Shown: positions 26,258-35,466 of the stretch, one piece after another
Position numbering within the stretch: the stretch's first letter is position 1
Layout: the number at the start of each line of letters is the position of its first letter
Assembly: GCA_964500645.1 (NCBI GenBank)
Contig: CAZCOH010000005.1
Location: 8,259 to 72,258, forward strand
Direction of reading: 5' to 3'
From: CAYFIW01 sp964500645
GTDB taxonomy: Bacteria; Chloroflexota; Dehalococcoidia; Lucifugimonadales; UBA826
DNA: 64,000 nt
Program-made: the position numbers and the translations under genes
Notes under the pieces: model-generated
What the model saw: only the letters and a program-made list of their open reading frames with translations
Database searches by the model: none
What the model was told of the DNA's origin: nothing

Positions 26258-26286
26258 TTGACTGATTCTAAGGATAACTGTTAACT
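26258..26286 (+). promoter_or_regulatory. Candidate promoter for the enoyl-CoA hydratase gene
   Basis: TTGACT (26258-26263) and TTAACT (26281-26286) are 17 bases apart in the intergenic gap. The -35 is good and the -10 is weak. Confidence 0.35.
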
Positions 26287-26348
26287 GATGAAACAAACAA
26301 AAATTTCAATACAAATACAATCTTAAAGTTTTACCTGAGGAGATCCTT

Positions 26349-27197
26349 ATGTCTAGTGAATATCAAAAAATCCTTTACAACATCGAAGATCGAATTGCTC
26401 GAATTACTCTCAATGCTCCCGAAAAAAGGAATGCGCTGTCCTTTGAAATGAGGGACGAACTAATAAACGCACTTAAGCGGGCTGAAGCTGACGACGAAGT
26501 AAGCATAGTACTAATTGATGCTTCAGGACCATCGTTTTGTTCTGGATACGATCTTTCCCCGAGGGATCCAAATTACAAAAAGAATGGTTGGGTCGAATCA
26601 AAGTATTTTGATAATTGGACAGATCAGTTTGCTAGAAGCTGCGCCAGAGACTGGCTCACAATATGGGATCTATTAAAGCCAGTGGTTGCCAAAGTCCATG
26701 GTCATTGTGTTGCCGGAGGAACAGAAATTTTATCTATGGTGGACATAGCTTTTGTATCTGACGAGGCTAGAATAGGCTACCCTCCCATGAGAGGTATGAC
26801 TACACCCGACACACTATATTTCCCATGGAAAATGTCTATGGCCAGGGCAAAGTACTTACAACTTACCGGAAATTCCGTAACAGGACGGGAGGCCGCCGAA
26901 ATGGGTTGGGTCGCTAAGTCTTTCCCCGAAAAATCCCTGGAAGAGGAAGTGATGAGAGAATTAAGGCCAATGGCACAAATCGCTCCGGATCTGATATCTG
27001 CAAATAAGCAATCACTAAATCAGGCGTATGAGATTATGGGATTTAAAACTGCTCTCTCAATGGGTTGGTCATGGCACACACTTTCTGGACATGTTCGACC
27101 AGGAGCAGGCGATTTCGGTGACGCAATGAGAGAAGGAGGACTCAAGAATGCCCTAGAATGGAGAGATGGAGCCTACAAGAACGAAGGTTTTGTATAA
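26349..27197 (+). CDS. Enoyl-CoA hydratase/isomerase (crotonase) family protein
   Basis: The crotonase fold is shown by ARITLNAPEKRNALS, the first oxyanion-hole element SFCSGYDL and the second HGHCVAGGTEILSMVDIAF, followed by IGYPPMRGM. It could hydrate an enoyl-CoA or carry out an isomerisation or hydrolysis of an acyl-CoA. The two glutamates of classical hydratases are not obvious, so the reaction is open. The length is 282 residues. A GAGGAG Shine-Dalgarno lies about 8 bases before the ATG. Confidence 0.85.
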   Translation: MSSEYQKILYNIEDRIARITLNAPEKRNALSFEMRDELINALKRAEADDEVSIVLIDASGPSFCSGYDLSPRDPNYKKNGWVESKYFDNWTDQFARSCARDWLTIWDLLKPVVAKVHGHCVAGGTEILSMVDIAFVSDEARIGYPPMRGMTTPDTLYFPWKMSMARAKYLQLTGNSVTGREAAEMGWVAKSFPEKSLEEEVMRELRPMAQIAPDLISANKQSLNQAYEIMGFKTALSMGWSWHTLSGHVRPGAGDFGDAMREGGLKNALEWRDGAYKNEGFV

Positions 27198-27251
27198 ATC
27201 ACGTTGACTCGTAGGTAATCAACCTAAGCGTTTTTGAAGTCTCAATATGAC

Positions 27252-28121
27252 TTAATGGATTTCGTTTCCTTTTGGACCGGAACTGTGTTTACGTTGTTTG
27301 AACCCTCTCATTACTATCTTCGTTCTGAGAGTTGTAAATGAGAGGAATAAGACGAAGACTCCCGCGGAAAACAGTACAACAGATGCTCCTGATGAAACAT
27401 CGATATAGAAGCTCATATATAAGCCTCCCAGCCCGCATAAGGCTCCTATGACAACCGAGAAAATTAGCATTTTGTGAAAATTGTTTGTTAATAATTGTGC
27501 TGTAACTGGAGGTATTACAATAGCCGCAGCTAACATAGTTACCCCGAGAACTTGAAGTGACACAACGATAATTGCGGCTAACAACAGAGCAAATCCGGCA
27601 TCGACCCAGCCGGTTGGCACACCATACAACCCAGCCACCTCAGATTCAAATGTGGTAAATAATAAATACTTATAGCCAACAAAAATTGCTACGACTGCTA
27701 TGATCGTCACCACAACTATAGCAAGAAGATCTGTTTCAGTAATCCCTAAAATATTCCCAAATAATGCGGCGTCGAAACTTCGAGTAAAACTCTTAAATTT
27801 GCTAATTAATGCCACCCCAAGTGCAAAACTAGCCGTAGTTACGATCCCAATAGCAGCATCTGCGTTAATCCCTCGCTTCTTTGCGGTCAAATTGATTAAC
27901 AGAGCCGAAATAAAGCCCCACAGACTCGCGCCTACAAAGAAATTTATTGAGAGTACATAGCTTGTTACCGCACCACCAAAGATTGCGTGCGATAGTCCGT
28001 GGCCAATATATGACATTCTCCTGAGAACGATATAGACGCCTATTAAACCGCAGAGCCCTCCAACTAGAGTCGCAACTATAAGTCCTCTTACAAAAAATTC
28101 ATATTGTAGGGGAGCAAACAA
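27252..28121 (-). CDS. Metal ABC transporter permease (Zn/Mn type)
   Basis: The 289-residue membrane protein has about eight hydrophobic segments and the family motif YVVLRRMSYIGHGLSHAIFGG near the start, with a GVTMLAAAIVIPPVTAQLL segment towards the middle, typical of ZnuB/MntB permeases. It is the last gene of the substrate-binding/ATPase/permease operon, 12 bases after the ATPase. The tail is positively charged and cytosolic. Metal choice between zinc and manganese cannot be read from this subunit. Confidence 0.92.
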   Translation of the reverse strand: MFAPLQYEFFVRGLIVATLVGGLCGLIGVYIVLRRMSYIGHGLSHAIFGGAVTSYVLSINFFVGASLWGFISALLINLTAKKRGINADAAIGIVTTASFALGVALISKFKSFTRSFDAALFGNILGITETDLLAIVVVTIIAVVAIFVGYKYLLFTTFESEVAGLYGVPTGWVDAGFALLLAAIIVVSLQVLGVTMLAAAIVIPPVTAQLLTNNFHKMLIFSVVIGALCGLGGLYMSFYIDVSSGASVVLFSAGVFVLFLSFTTLRTKIVMRGFKQRKHSSGPKGNEIH

Positions 28122-28133
28122 ATGGGAATTTTC

Positions 28134-29036
28134 CTAATTAGATGATTTTAAATCCGAGTCATTATCTTTATGAGATCTTCCAAAAAAATGTGGCGATTCT
28201 GCAACCAATTTCATGCCCATATATTCAGTTACATTAATATCAGCATTATACGTTCTCTTAAGAACTGGAGGAGTAAACACCTCATCAGGTGGTCCCGAAG
28301 CGACTATTTCCTTGTTTACACAAACCACCCATGGCAGGTGGGCTGCCACCGCATTAATTTCATGGGTCGTCATAATAACCGTTACATCTTGGTGATTAAG
28401 TTCGTCAAGTAAATGCATAACTTCATCTCTTGTTTTTATATCCACCCCTGATGTTGGTTCGTCAAGAAGAAGCAATTTCGGACTGCTAACCAATGCCCTG
28501 GCCAAAAAGGCTCTTTGCTGTTGTCCTCCGGATATTTCCCTAATATGTCGTTTAGCAAGGTCAGCTATCCCAAGCCTTTCCATCATTTCATTCCCCAACT
28601 TTTTATCCTCTTTTGGGTGCCAGGGAATCCACCATCTGTTAGGAGTGCGTCCCATCATCACCACCTGCTCCACGGTAATTGGAAAGTTCCAATCTATGTT
28701 CTCCAATTGGGGAACATACCCAATTTCTGGCCTTCCTTGGGAAAGTGAGCGCCCTTCAATTTTTACGTGTCCGTGATATATATCGACGGCACCAAGAATT
28801 GCCCGCAGCAAAGTCGTTTTACCTGATCCGCTAGGACCCAACAATCCTACGAAATCTCCACGATTAATGTTTAAATTCACGTTAGCCAAAACGGATTCCC
28901 CATCATAGCCACACGTCACGTTAGAAAGCTCGACTATTCGTTCAGGGGTTTCATATTGATGAGGGATTGGATGAAGCAAAGTCTTATTCCGGGTATATTG
29001 CCTTGCTTTCCTCTTGGAAAACCAAGTTTGTATCAA
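28134..29036 (-). CDS. Metal ABC transporter ATP-binding protein (Zn/Mn type)
   Basis: The ATPase has Walker A (GLLGPSGSGKTTLLRA), Q-loop, signature (EISGGQQQRAFLARAL), Walker B (LLLLDEPTSGVD) and the H-loop (MTTHEINAV). The 300 residues include about 35 extra at the N-terminus before the first nucleotide-binding strand (IVELSNVTCGYDG). The ATG at 29036 makes the gene overlap the end of the binding-protein gene by 53 bases; a later start would shorten the basic N-terminal extension. It powers the permease encoded next to it. Confidence 0.92.
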   Translation of the reverse strand: MIQTWFSKRKARQYTRNKTLLHPIPHQYETPERIVELSNVTCGYDGESVLANVNLNINRGDFVGLLGPSGSGKTTLLRAILGAVDIYHGHVKIEGRSLSQGRPEIGYVPQLENIDWNFPITVEQVVMMGRTPNRWWIPWHPKEDKKLGNEMMERLGIADLAKRHIREISGGQQQRAFLARALVSSPKLLLLDEPTSGVDIKTRDEVMHLLDELNHQDVTVIMTTHEINAVAAHLPWVVCVNKEIVASGPPDEVFTPPVLKRTYNADINVTEYMGMKLVAESPHFFGRSHKDNDSDLKSSN

Positions 29037-30057
29037 ATCCTATCATTGCATCTGCATTCCCACCTAAAGCTGAGACCATTATTTCGACATTAGAAGCCAT
29101 CAATCCAAGGTATGAATGGCCGGGATCACCTGGTCCACCAGGCAAGTCGTCATCTCGAAGTTGATCTATGAATTTTGAACCGCCTTCTTTAGCAATTTGT
29201 TCCATAATTGGGCTCGGGAATACGTCTGAGCCAAAGATCGCAGGAACATTTGTTTCGCGAACCTGATCGATCAGACGAGCAACTTCTTTCGCAGATGGCT
29301 CTCTGAAATCAGATGGCTGTACAGCCCCGATGATTTCTAGCCCATATCTTGGAGCAAAGAAAGGAAAAGAGTCATGATACGTTAAAAGTTTTCGATTGTT
29401 GGCTGGTATCGTCTCCACAGCGGATCGTATTCTTTCGTCTAGATCATGGATTCTACTTGAAAAACGTTCCAAATTACTTTGAAAGTAAGATGCATTTGCC
29501 GGATCTAAATCGGACAATGCTTGAGTGACTAATTCAGCATACTTTAAAGCTAGTATGGGATTAGTCCAAAGATGTGGATTAGGATGACCATCAGATTTTG
29601 GGAAAGAAAAATCATAAACCCATTCTTTGGGAGATATTGCTTTGTCTCCCAACTTCAATATTAATGTTCCGGACTTCGAATTAGCTTCCGCCATTTGAAG
29701 AGAAGGTTCCTCAAGATATAACCCATTTAAAATGATTAAGTCTGCCTGTGACATCAATTTTGCTACAGAAGGAGCTGGTTCGAATGTATGTGAATTGGTC
29801 CCCTCTGGTACTATCCCTTCCAGAAGGATTCTATTACCCCCGATGTTTTCGACAATGCTTGTTATTGGAGAAACAGTGGTTACAACGTAAAAGGGTTCAC
29901 CATGCACACTAGTAGAATTACTCACAGCAGTATTTTCTGAATCCGTTAAAACTTCGGCACTATTCTCATTGCAACTCAGAGCACTAGCAATGCTAATTGT
30001 CAATATAATGAACGAAAGTGCAACAAGGCCTTTGTTTAACAATAGGATTCGTTTCAA
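28984..30057 (-). CDS. Metal-binding lipoprotein of a Zn/Mn ABC importer (TroA/ZnuA family)
   Basis: The protein has an N-terminal hydrophobic signal and a possible lipid-attachment Cys29 (SALSC), so it is probably tethered outside the membrane. Predicted metal ligands are the histidines in GTNSHTFEP, PHLWTNP and TYHDSFPFF and the aspartate in FGSDVFPSP. There is no His-rich loop of the kind in classical ZnuA, so manganese is possible. The length is 357 residues. It is first in the operon, whose upstream region carries a 10-base inverted repeat. Confidence 0.9.
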   Translation of the reverse strand: MKRILLLNKGLVALSFIILTISIASALSCNENSAEVLTDSENTAVSNSTSVHGEPFYVVTTVSPITSIVENIGGNRILLEGIVPEGTNSHTFEPAPSVAKLMSQADLIILNGLYLEEPSLQMAEANSKSGTLILKLGDKAISPKEWVYDFSFPKSDGHPNPHLWTNPILALKYAELVTQALSDLDPANASYFQSNLERFSSRIHDLDERIRSAVETIPANNRKLLTYHDSFPFFAPRYGLEIIGAVQPSDFREPSAKEVARLIDQVRETNVPAIFGSDVFPSPIMEQIAKEGGSKFIDQLRDDDLPGGPGDPGHSYLGLMASNVEIMVSALGGNADAMIGFDTNLVFQEESKAIYPE

Positions 30058-30151
30058 GATACTTAATAACCAGTTTTTTATTTATGAATGGAAATATTTT
30101 ATAACTAATCGCCATTTATAGAATAGCTGCATTATCAAAAATTAGACAACC

Positions 30152-30224
30152 CTTTCACATAATAACAGTGAAAAATAAACAGTTGTGCAATCTGTTTTTA
30201 TGCTTCTCTATTACTATGTGAAAG
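30152..30224. repeat. Nested inverted repeats between the aldolase and metal-importer genes
   Basis: CTTTCACATA (30152-30161) is perfectly repeated in inverted form as TATGTGAAAG (30215-30224). An inner pair AAACAG/CTGTTT (30177-30182, 30192-30197) lies between them and on the minus strand is followed by ATTTTT. The inner hairpin could be a weak terminator for the aldolase gene. The outer arms could be two operator half-sites or a stem. Confidence 0.5.
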
Positions 30225-30245
30225 AGATCAAACCTGTTTCTCAGG

Positions 30246-30998
30246 CTAACGTGTTATGCCGGAAAGGCCACCCTTCAAACCTTCAGTTGCCCAAGGTGCC
30301 CAAGGCATAGTGAAAAATTTAAAGCCCTTGGCCACGTAAAAATTGGGGTCCATATCTGGAGGAATGAAATACATGCCAGGCATAACGTTGTGCCTTTTGC
30401 ACGCTTCGGCGATCTTGTCTAAACCAGCTTGATAAGTATCGCTTTGGTAATCCAATGGAACTCCGAGTTCGATTGACAAATCAGATGGACCTACCAATAA
30501 CACGTCTATTCCCGATACGCTGAGAATCTCATCGATGTTATCGATTGCTTGCTGGGTCTCGATCATGGGAACTATCAAGAGATCTCTATTAACAGTGTCG
30601 AGATAGTCTCTGTAGTCTTTAGTATCCCCCCAATCCCCTCGAATACCTGCATTACTTCTATCGCCTTCTGGTGAGTATTTGCACGCACGCACCATCGCTG
30701 TGGCCTGAGCTTTATCGTTCACCATTGGGACAATAATCCCACGGGCCCCGGCGTCTAACGCGAAACAAATCAATTCTGCCCTATTGCCGCTTACTCTCAC
30801 TATTGGAGCTGTATCCGTACTCTTAGTGGCGGCGATTCCTGCGTAGAATTCTTTTGGTTCATATGGGGAGTGCTGGGTATCAAAAAGGATGAAATCAAAA
30901 CCAGCATTAGCTAACATCCCCATATTATCGGCAGCCGGAGAACCAGCAGTACCAACAACCGTTTTACCGGCCTTGATCTTATCTTTTATCACATTCAT
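30246..30998 (-). CDS. HpcH/HpaI-family aldolase
   Basis: The product is a class II pyruvate-type aldolase of the HpcH/HpaI family, which cleaves or forms 4-hydroxy-2-oxo acids with a divalent metal. The motifs are FDFILFDTQHSPYEP, VRVSGNR, DAGARGIIVPMVNDKAQA and PMIETQQAIDNIDEILSVSGIDVLLVGPSDLSIELG, with the metal-binding Glu in MIETQ and Asp in GPSDLS. At 250 residues it is full length. The ATG has GGAGG about 8 bases upstream. It is divergent from the hydroxyacid oxidase gene. Confidence 0.9.
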   Translation of the reverse strand: MNVIKDKIKAGKTVVGTAGSPAADNMGMLANAGFDFILFDTQHSPYEPKEFYAGIAATKSTDTAPIVRVSGNRAELICFALDAGARGIIVPMVNDKAQATAMVRACKYSPEGDRSNAGIRGDWGDTKDYRDYLDTVNRDLLIVPMIETQQAIDNIDEILSVSGIDVLLVGPSDLSIELGVPLDYQSDTYQAGLDKIAEACKRHNVMPGMYFIPPDMDPNFYVAKGFKFFTMPWAPWATEGLKGGLSGITR

Positions 30999-31223
30999 TC
31001 AACAAACCTCCGTTTATCTGTTTGTACAAGATTCGTCTGTAGTTTACGACAAGTTGATCATTCACACGAGTCCACTAACCGTGATCCATTAAGAGCCCCA
31101 TACGGCGTTAGGCGGTATTCGCCCTTAAATTGTCTTTTAAGTTATGATCCTATGGCCAATAATTTAACAGGATTTTACATTAGTCCGACCGTTTGAAATC
31201 AGAATGCTAATTGGAGGTAGAAA

Positions 31224-32321
31224 ATGGCAGAACATAAATTAATCTCCCTTAATGATTATGAAGAGCTGGCATATCGTAAGATGTCAAAGGAGCTCTCGGA
31301 TTACGTACGAGCCGGCGCTCAGGATGAAATAACTCTTCGTTTAAACCGATCTGACTTTAGTGATATAACCGTAAATCCTAGAATTTTTAGAGATGTTAAT
31401 ACTCGGGATCTTTCTACTACAGCCCTGGGAACCCCGATATCTCTGCCAATCATGATAACTCCTGCTGGTGGACAACTGCACCTTCATTCAGAGGGCGAAT
31501 TAGCGACAGCTCGGGCGGCAAACGCACATGGCACTATTTATTCCACACCTACGAATTCGGGAAAATCTCTCGAGAGTATCGCTGAAGAGACTACTGGGCC
31601 AAAATGGTTCCAAATCGGTCAACACACTAGGGAGATTCAAGAACATTTCGTAAAGAGAGCCGAAGCCGCTGGTTATAAGGCAATAATACTAACGGCCGAC
31701 ACCCCAATACCCAGCCGAAGGGAAAGTGAGATTCGAAACGACTTTTCTATCCAGGATCATCTAAGTTGGGGTAGCATCGAAGGCCACGAAGAGTTTTTGC
31801 TATCTGACCCCGATTTGCATGCCTACATATATGGTGGATCCGATAAAAACCAGGGATCGGCTGGCACTGGAGACAAATCTATGAATTGGGATGACATGGA
31901 ATGGTTTAGGAGTATAACCAACCTCCCAATAGTTATAAAAGGAGTCAGACATATCGACGATGCTAGAAAATGTGTAGATGCCGGATTTCAGGGAATTACT
32001 ATTTCAAACCATGGAGCACGTCACATGGATGGCAACAAATCGTCCATAAAGGTTTTATCTGAGATAGCTCCCGAAGTCTCAGACAAAATAGAAGTATTTT
32101 TCGATTCCGGTATACGACGTGGCATGGATATCGCCAAGGCCCTAAGCCTCGGAGCCCAAGCTGTTCTTATTGGACGGCCTCTTTTTTGGGGACTCGCGGT
32201 TGATGGAGAATCAGGTGTTTTCAATGTTATAGATATACTGAAGACGGAACTAGATTTAGCAATAGCATATCTGGGAGTGAAAAAGGTAACGGACTTAGAC
32301 GAATCGTACATAAATTCTTAG
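31224..32321 (+). CDS. FMN-dependent 2-hydroxyacid oxidase/dehydrogenase
   Basis: This TIM-barrel flavoenzyme oxidises 2-hydroxyacids such as lactate, glycolate or mandelate. Characteristic are the N-terminal EELAYRKMSKELSDYVRAGA, PIMITPAGGQLHLHSEGELATARAA, LTADTPIPSRRESEIRN, PIVIKGV, the catalytic SNHGARHMDG with the base His near residue 262, and FDSGIRRGMDIAKALSLGAQAVLIGRP. The length of 365 residues is usual. GGAGG precedes the ATG by 7 bases. Its divergent neighbour is a pyruvate-type aldolase. Confidence 0.9.
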   Translation: MAEHKLISLNDYEELAYRKMSKELSDYVRAGAQDEITLRLNRSDFSDITVNPRIFRDVNTRDLSTTALGTPISLPIMITPAGGQLHLHSEGELATARAANAHGTIYSTPTNSGKSLESIAEETTGPKWFQIGQHTREIQEHFVKRAEAAGYKAIILTADTPIPSRRESEIRNDFSIQDHLSWGSIEGHEEFLLSDPDLHAYIYGGSDKNQGSAGTGDKSMNWDDMEWFRSITNLPIVIKGVRHIDDARKCVDAGFQGITISNHGARHMDGNKSSIKVLSEIAPEVSDKIEVFFDSGIRRGMDIAKALSLGAQAVLIGRPLFWGLAVDGESGVFNVIDILKTELDLAIAYLGVKKVTDLDESYINS

Positions 32322-32353
32322 AGTATCATGCCGCATTTTTCAAATGAAAATGA

Positions 32354-32430
32354 TGGTGACCCCAGCGGGATTCGAACCCGCGATCTCCGCCTTGAAAGGG
32401 CAGTGTCCTGGACCGCTAGACGATGGGGCC
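32354..32430 (-). tRNA. tRNA-Glu (UUC), CCA encoded
   Basis: Read on the minus strand, the sequence folds into a cloverleaf. It has a 7-base acceptor stem (GGCCCCA/TGGGGTC), an anticodon stem-loop CTGCC-CTTTCAA-GGCGG with anticodon TTC, and a TTCGAATC T-loop. The discriminator A is followed by CCA. One G-T pair in the acceptor and one in the anticodon stem are tolerated. Confidence 0.96.
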
Positions 32431-32462
32431 AAATAATCGGCATAAATTAAGCCAACCGTTCT

Positions 32463-32491
32463 ATTCTATTTCCAGATATGTGTTACTGCAA
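32463..32491 (-). promoter_or_regulatory. Candidate promoter for tRNA-Glu
   Basis: On the minus strand TTGCAG (32491-32486) and TAGAAT (32468-32463) are 17 bases apart, placing a start about 25 to 30 bases before the tRNA. The region lies between argC and the tRNA. Confidence 0.45.
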
Positions 32492-32501
32492 CGTCAAACA
32501 C

Positions 32502-33533
32502 CTATGGATATAGCGATAGTTGTTGCAATCCGGTTGATTCCTCTAACCCACACATTATATTCATGTTCTGAACCGCCTGTCCCGCAGCCCCTTTCACAAG
32601 ATTGTCTATGCAACTAACCACAATCATTCTTCCTGTCCTCTCATCAACATTTGGATAAACTCTACAATCATTTCCACCTAATGTTTGCTTCGTCATTGGA
32701 GGTGAATCCGTGACTTTAACGAATTCTTCATTTCTATAGGAAGTCCTATAAATCTCTTTAATGGAGCCCTGTATATCCTTCTCAGATTCTAAAAAGTCTT
32801 CATCAATGGAGGCATACGAAGTTGCAAGGATGCCCCTTGTCATGGGTATAAGATGAGGTACGAAAGTAACCTTAACCTCTTCCCCAGCAGCTTGAGAAAG
32901 TTCCTGAGCGATTTCTGGCATGTGACGGTGGCCGTCCAGGCCATACGCACTAACATTCTCATTTACCTCTGAGTAATGAGTTTTTAAAGACAATCCCCTA
33001 CCGGCACCTGAAACACCTGACTTAGCATCAATTATTACATTGTTATCTATAATTCCTGCCCTTAATGCAGGTGCGAGGCCTAAAATTGAAGCAGTCGGGT
33101 AGCAACCTGGATTAGCCACAATTGAGGAAGTAGATATGTGTTTTCGATAAATCTCAGGTAACCCGTAAACACTCTCTTCAATCAATTTGGGGGCTGGATG
33201 TTCAACCTCATACCATTCTGAATAAACGTCTAAATCCCTAATCCTAAAATCGGCGCTAATATCTATGCATTTAACACCTTGCCCGGCGACTTCTGCTATC
33301 GCGGCGGCACTTGCGGCATGAGGTAAGGCAGAGAAGACAAAATCTAAACTCCCTGAAAGTTCAGATTGTATTTCCAGATTCAAATTATCCAAATGAGGAA
33401 ACACATCCCCAAGTCTTTTACCCGCTCCACTTCGACCAGTTACGGAAGTGATTTCAACTTCAGGATGAACGCTCAAAATCCTAGCAAGTTCAGCGCCCGC
33501 ATATCCTGTTACATTTATTATTCCTACCTTCAT
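32502..33533 (-). CDS. argC: N-acetyl-gamma-glutamyl-phosphate reductase
   Basis: ArgC reduces N-acetylglutamyl phosphate to the semialdehyde in arginine synthesis, using NADPH. The protein starts MKVGIINVTGYAGAELARIL (nucleotide-binding) and has the active-site Cys in VANPGCYPTASILGLAP, DAKSGVSGAGRG and HRHMPEI. I chose ATG 33533, giving 343 residues, because AAGGAGG lies about 7 bases upstream; an in-frame ATG at 33566 would add 11 residues absent from the family. It follows nth by 65 bases; argH is elsewhere in the window. Confidence 0.95.
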   Translation of the reverse strand: MKVGIINVTGYAGAELARILSVHPEVEITSVTGRSGAGKRLGDVFPHLDNLNLEIQSELSGSLDFVFSALPHAASAAAIAEVAGQGVKCIDISADFRIRDLDVYSEWYEVEHPAPKLIEESVYGLPEIYRKHISTSSIVANPGCYPTASILGLAPALRAGIIDNNVIIDAKSGVSGAGRGLSLKTHYSEVNENVSAYGLDGHRHMPEIAQELSQAAGEEVKVTFVPHLIPMTRGILATSYASIDEDFLESEKDIQGSIKEIYRTSYRNEEFVKVTDSPPMTKQTLGGNDCRVYPNVDERTGRMIVVSCIDNLVKGAAGQAVQNMNIMCGLEESTGLQQLSLYP

Positions 33534-33598
33534 ACTTGGCCTCCTTTCTAGAAAATCTCGGTCCAATACTCTACACGAAATCGGGTAATTAACGTTAG

Positions 33599-34276
33599 TT
33601 AAACTTTACCTCTACTGAAACACATTTGAGCTATTTCACACGAGTCACACTTCGGGTACCTAGCCTTACATGTATCTCTACCATGCTTTATAAGAAACAT
33701 ATGAAATTGAAAGACCTCGTGTTCAGGAACTATCCTCTCAAGGGATTCATGAGCGTCCTCTGCTGTCGTCTTAGGTCCTATTAATCTTAGTCTCTTCGAA
33801 ACCCTGTGAATATGAGTGTCAACAGGCATCGCTGGCATTCCGAAAGAAAAACATAGAATTATCGCGGCAGTTTTTGGCCCCACTCCCTTCAGCCTCGTCA
33901 GCCACAGCTTCGCTTCAGCAAGCGGCATTTCCGAAAGAAAAGTGAGGTCAAAATCCCCTAATTCACTTCTGATTTGGTTAAGGATTTGCTTGATCCTTGG
34001 TGCCTTTGACTTTGATAAACCTCCATGACGTATGGTTTTTTCTATCTCGCCAACGGCGGCGTCAGCGATCGCATCCAAAGTACCAAAATGCATCATGAGA
34101 CTTTTAAAGGCTCTTTCAGAGTTAAGATCGGACGTATGTTGCGAAAGAATCGTGTAAACCAATTCTTCACCAGCGTTATACCGGATTTTCCACGGAATAG
34201 GTCCATATACATCCATAAATTTCTCTGACAGTTTACATACCAGATTTTTTTTACAGGCAATCGACTTTCTTCCCAC
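33599..34276 (-). CDS. nth: Endonuclease III (DNA glycosylase/AP lyase)
   Basis: Nth removes oxidised pyrimidines and nicks abasic sites. The helix-hairpin-helix LKGVGPKTAAIIL has the catalytic Lys, followed by PVDTHIHRVSKRL with the catalytic Asp. The C-terminal C-x6-C-x2-C-x5-C (CKARYPKCDSCEIAQMC) matches the 4Fe-4S loop. The length is 225 residues. The start is GTG at 34276, with AGGAG 6 bases upstream. It probably leads a transcript into argC. Confidence 0.94.
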   Translation of the reverse strand: MGRKSIACKKNLVCKLSEKFMDVYGPIPWKIRYNAGEELVYTILSQHTSDLNSERAFKSLMMHFGTLDAIADAAVGEIEKTIRHGGLSKSKAPRIKQILNQIRSELGDFDLTFLSEMPLAEAKLWLTRLKGVGPKTAAIILCFSFGMPAMPVDTHIHRVSKRLRLIGPKTTAEDAHESLERIVPEHEVFQFHMFLIKHGRDTCKARYPKCDSCEIAQMCFSRGKV

Positions 34277-34367
34277 AGCTAACTCCTATAAATATATTTA
34301 TATTCTCATACCAACACGCTTAGTACTGATAAGATATTTTGAAATGTAAAAACGGATATATTTTCTT

Positions 34368-35360
34368 ATGAAATCAGTAGGAATCATAGCAAACCCAGCC
34401 TCTGGAAAGGACATACGACGCCTCATTTCTCAAAGTCGCTTAGTCACCAACCAAGAAAAAATAAACATAGTTAAGCGTATATTGGGAGGTTTAGAGGCTG
34501 GTGGTATAGATAAAGTTTTATTTATGCCGGATTATTCAAATTTAGGAAAGAGTGCAGCAAATGAGTATCATGGCCTCATTCAAACGGAAATCTTGGACGT
34601 ACCAATCTTTAACAAAGACATAGATACTATTAATTCCGTAAAAGAAATGATTCAGCGTGATGTTAGCGTAATAATCGCATTGGGCGGTGATGGAACCTCT
34701 CGCGCTGTTAGCGCAGCCTCCGAATCTATCCCAATCCTCCCTGTTTCTACAGGAACAAACAACGTGTTTCCGTTTATGGTTGAAGGTACCTTAGCCGGCA
34801 TATCGACTGCCTATGTTGTCCAACATCCGGAATCCCTTTCAATTTGCGCCCCGGTTCAAAAAAAGTTTGACGTCGAAACGGATTCTGGTTTAAAAGATAT
34901 ATCGCTCGTTGACATAGCAGTGTCAAAGGAGTACTTCGTTGGATCTCGTGCTATCTGGAATATAAATTCGGTCTCAGAATTATTTTTGGCAATTGCCGAA
35001 CCCCATGCTATCGGTTTGTCATCAATAGGTGGATGGGCAAATCCTATACACCGAAATGAACCTAAGGGATTACACATTAGGTTTTCAGAAAAACCGACCG
35101 GTTATTCCGTTTCCGCTCCCATAGTGCCAGGCATACTTTCTGAAGTCTATATAGACTCTTTAAACGTCATAGATAAAAATCAAATAAACGAAGTTTCTTT
35201 GTCTCCATCTACTATAGCCCTTGACGGAGAACGCACTATACCCATTAGAGAAGGAGAAAAAGTGCAGGTGACTCTAAACATATATGGGCCAACCGTATTA
35301 AATCCGTTCATCGCCATCAGAGAGGCTGCGAAGAATAATTTTTTAAATAGTTGGGAATAA
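34368..35360 (+). CDS. ATP-NAD kinase-like / AcoX-family protein
   Basis: The fold is that of NAD kinases: an N-terminal GIIANPASGKDIRRL segment, a central ALGGDGTSRAV motif (the kinase GGDGT), and PVSTGTNNVFPFMVEGT corresponding to the substrate NE/D loop. The C-terminal part (residues about 170-330) lacks the standard NAD-binding pattern and resembles the AcoX branch, whose function in acetoin clusters is uncertain. The length is 330 residues. No acetoin genes are nearby, so I give no specific reaction. Confidence 0.8.
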   Translation: MKSVGIIANPASGKDIRRLISQSRLVTNQEKINIVKRILGGLEAGGIDKVLFMPDYSNLGKSAANEYHGLIQTEILDVPIFNKDIDTINSVKEMIQRDVSVIIALGGDGTSRAVSAASESIPILPVSTGTNNVFPFMVEGTLAGISTAYVVQHPESLSICAPVQKKFDVETDSGLKDISLVDIAVSKEYFVGSRAIWNINSVSELFLAIAEPHAIGLSSIGGWANPIHRNEPKGLHIRFSEKPTGYSVSAPIVPGILSEVYIDSLNVIDKNQINEVSLSPSTIALDGERTIPIREGEKVQVTLNIYGPTVLNPFIAIREAAKNNFLNSWE

Positions 35361-35466
35361 ATTCTGATTGGACTAAAACATTCACACACAAAACCGATCA
35401 ATCTCATTGATCTCTAAACGATTATTATTTAAGCAATGTGTTTGCACAAAATCACGGAATAGATCA

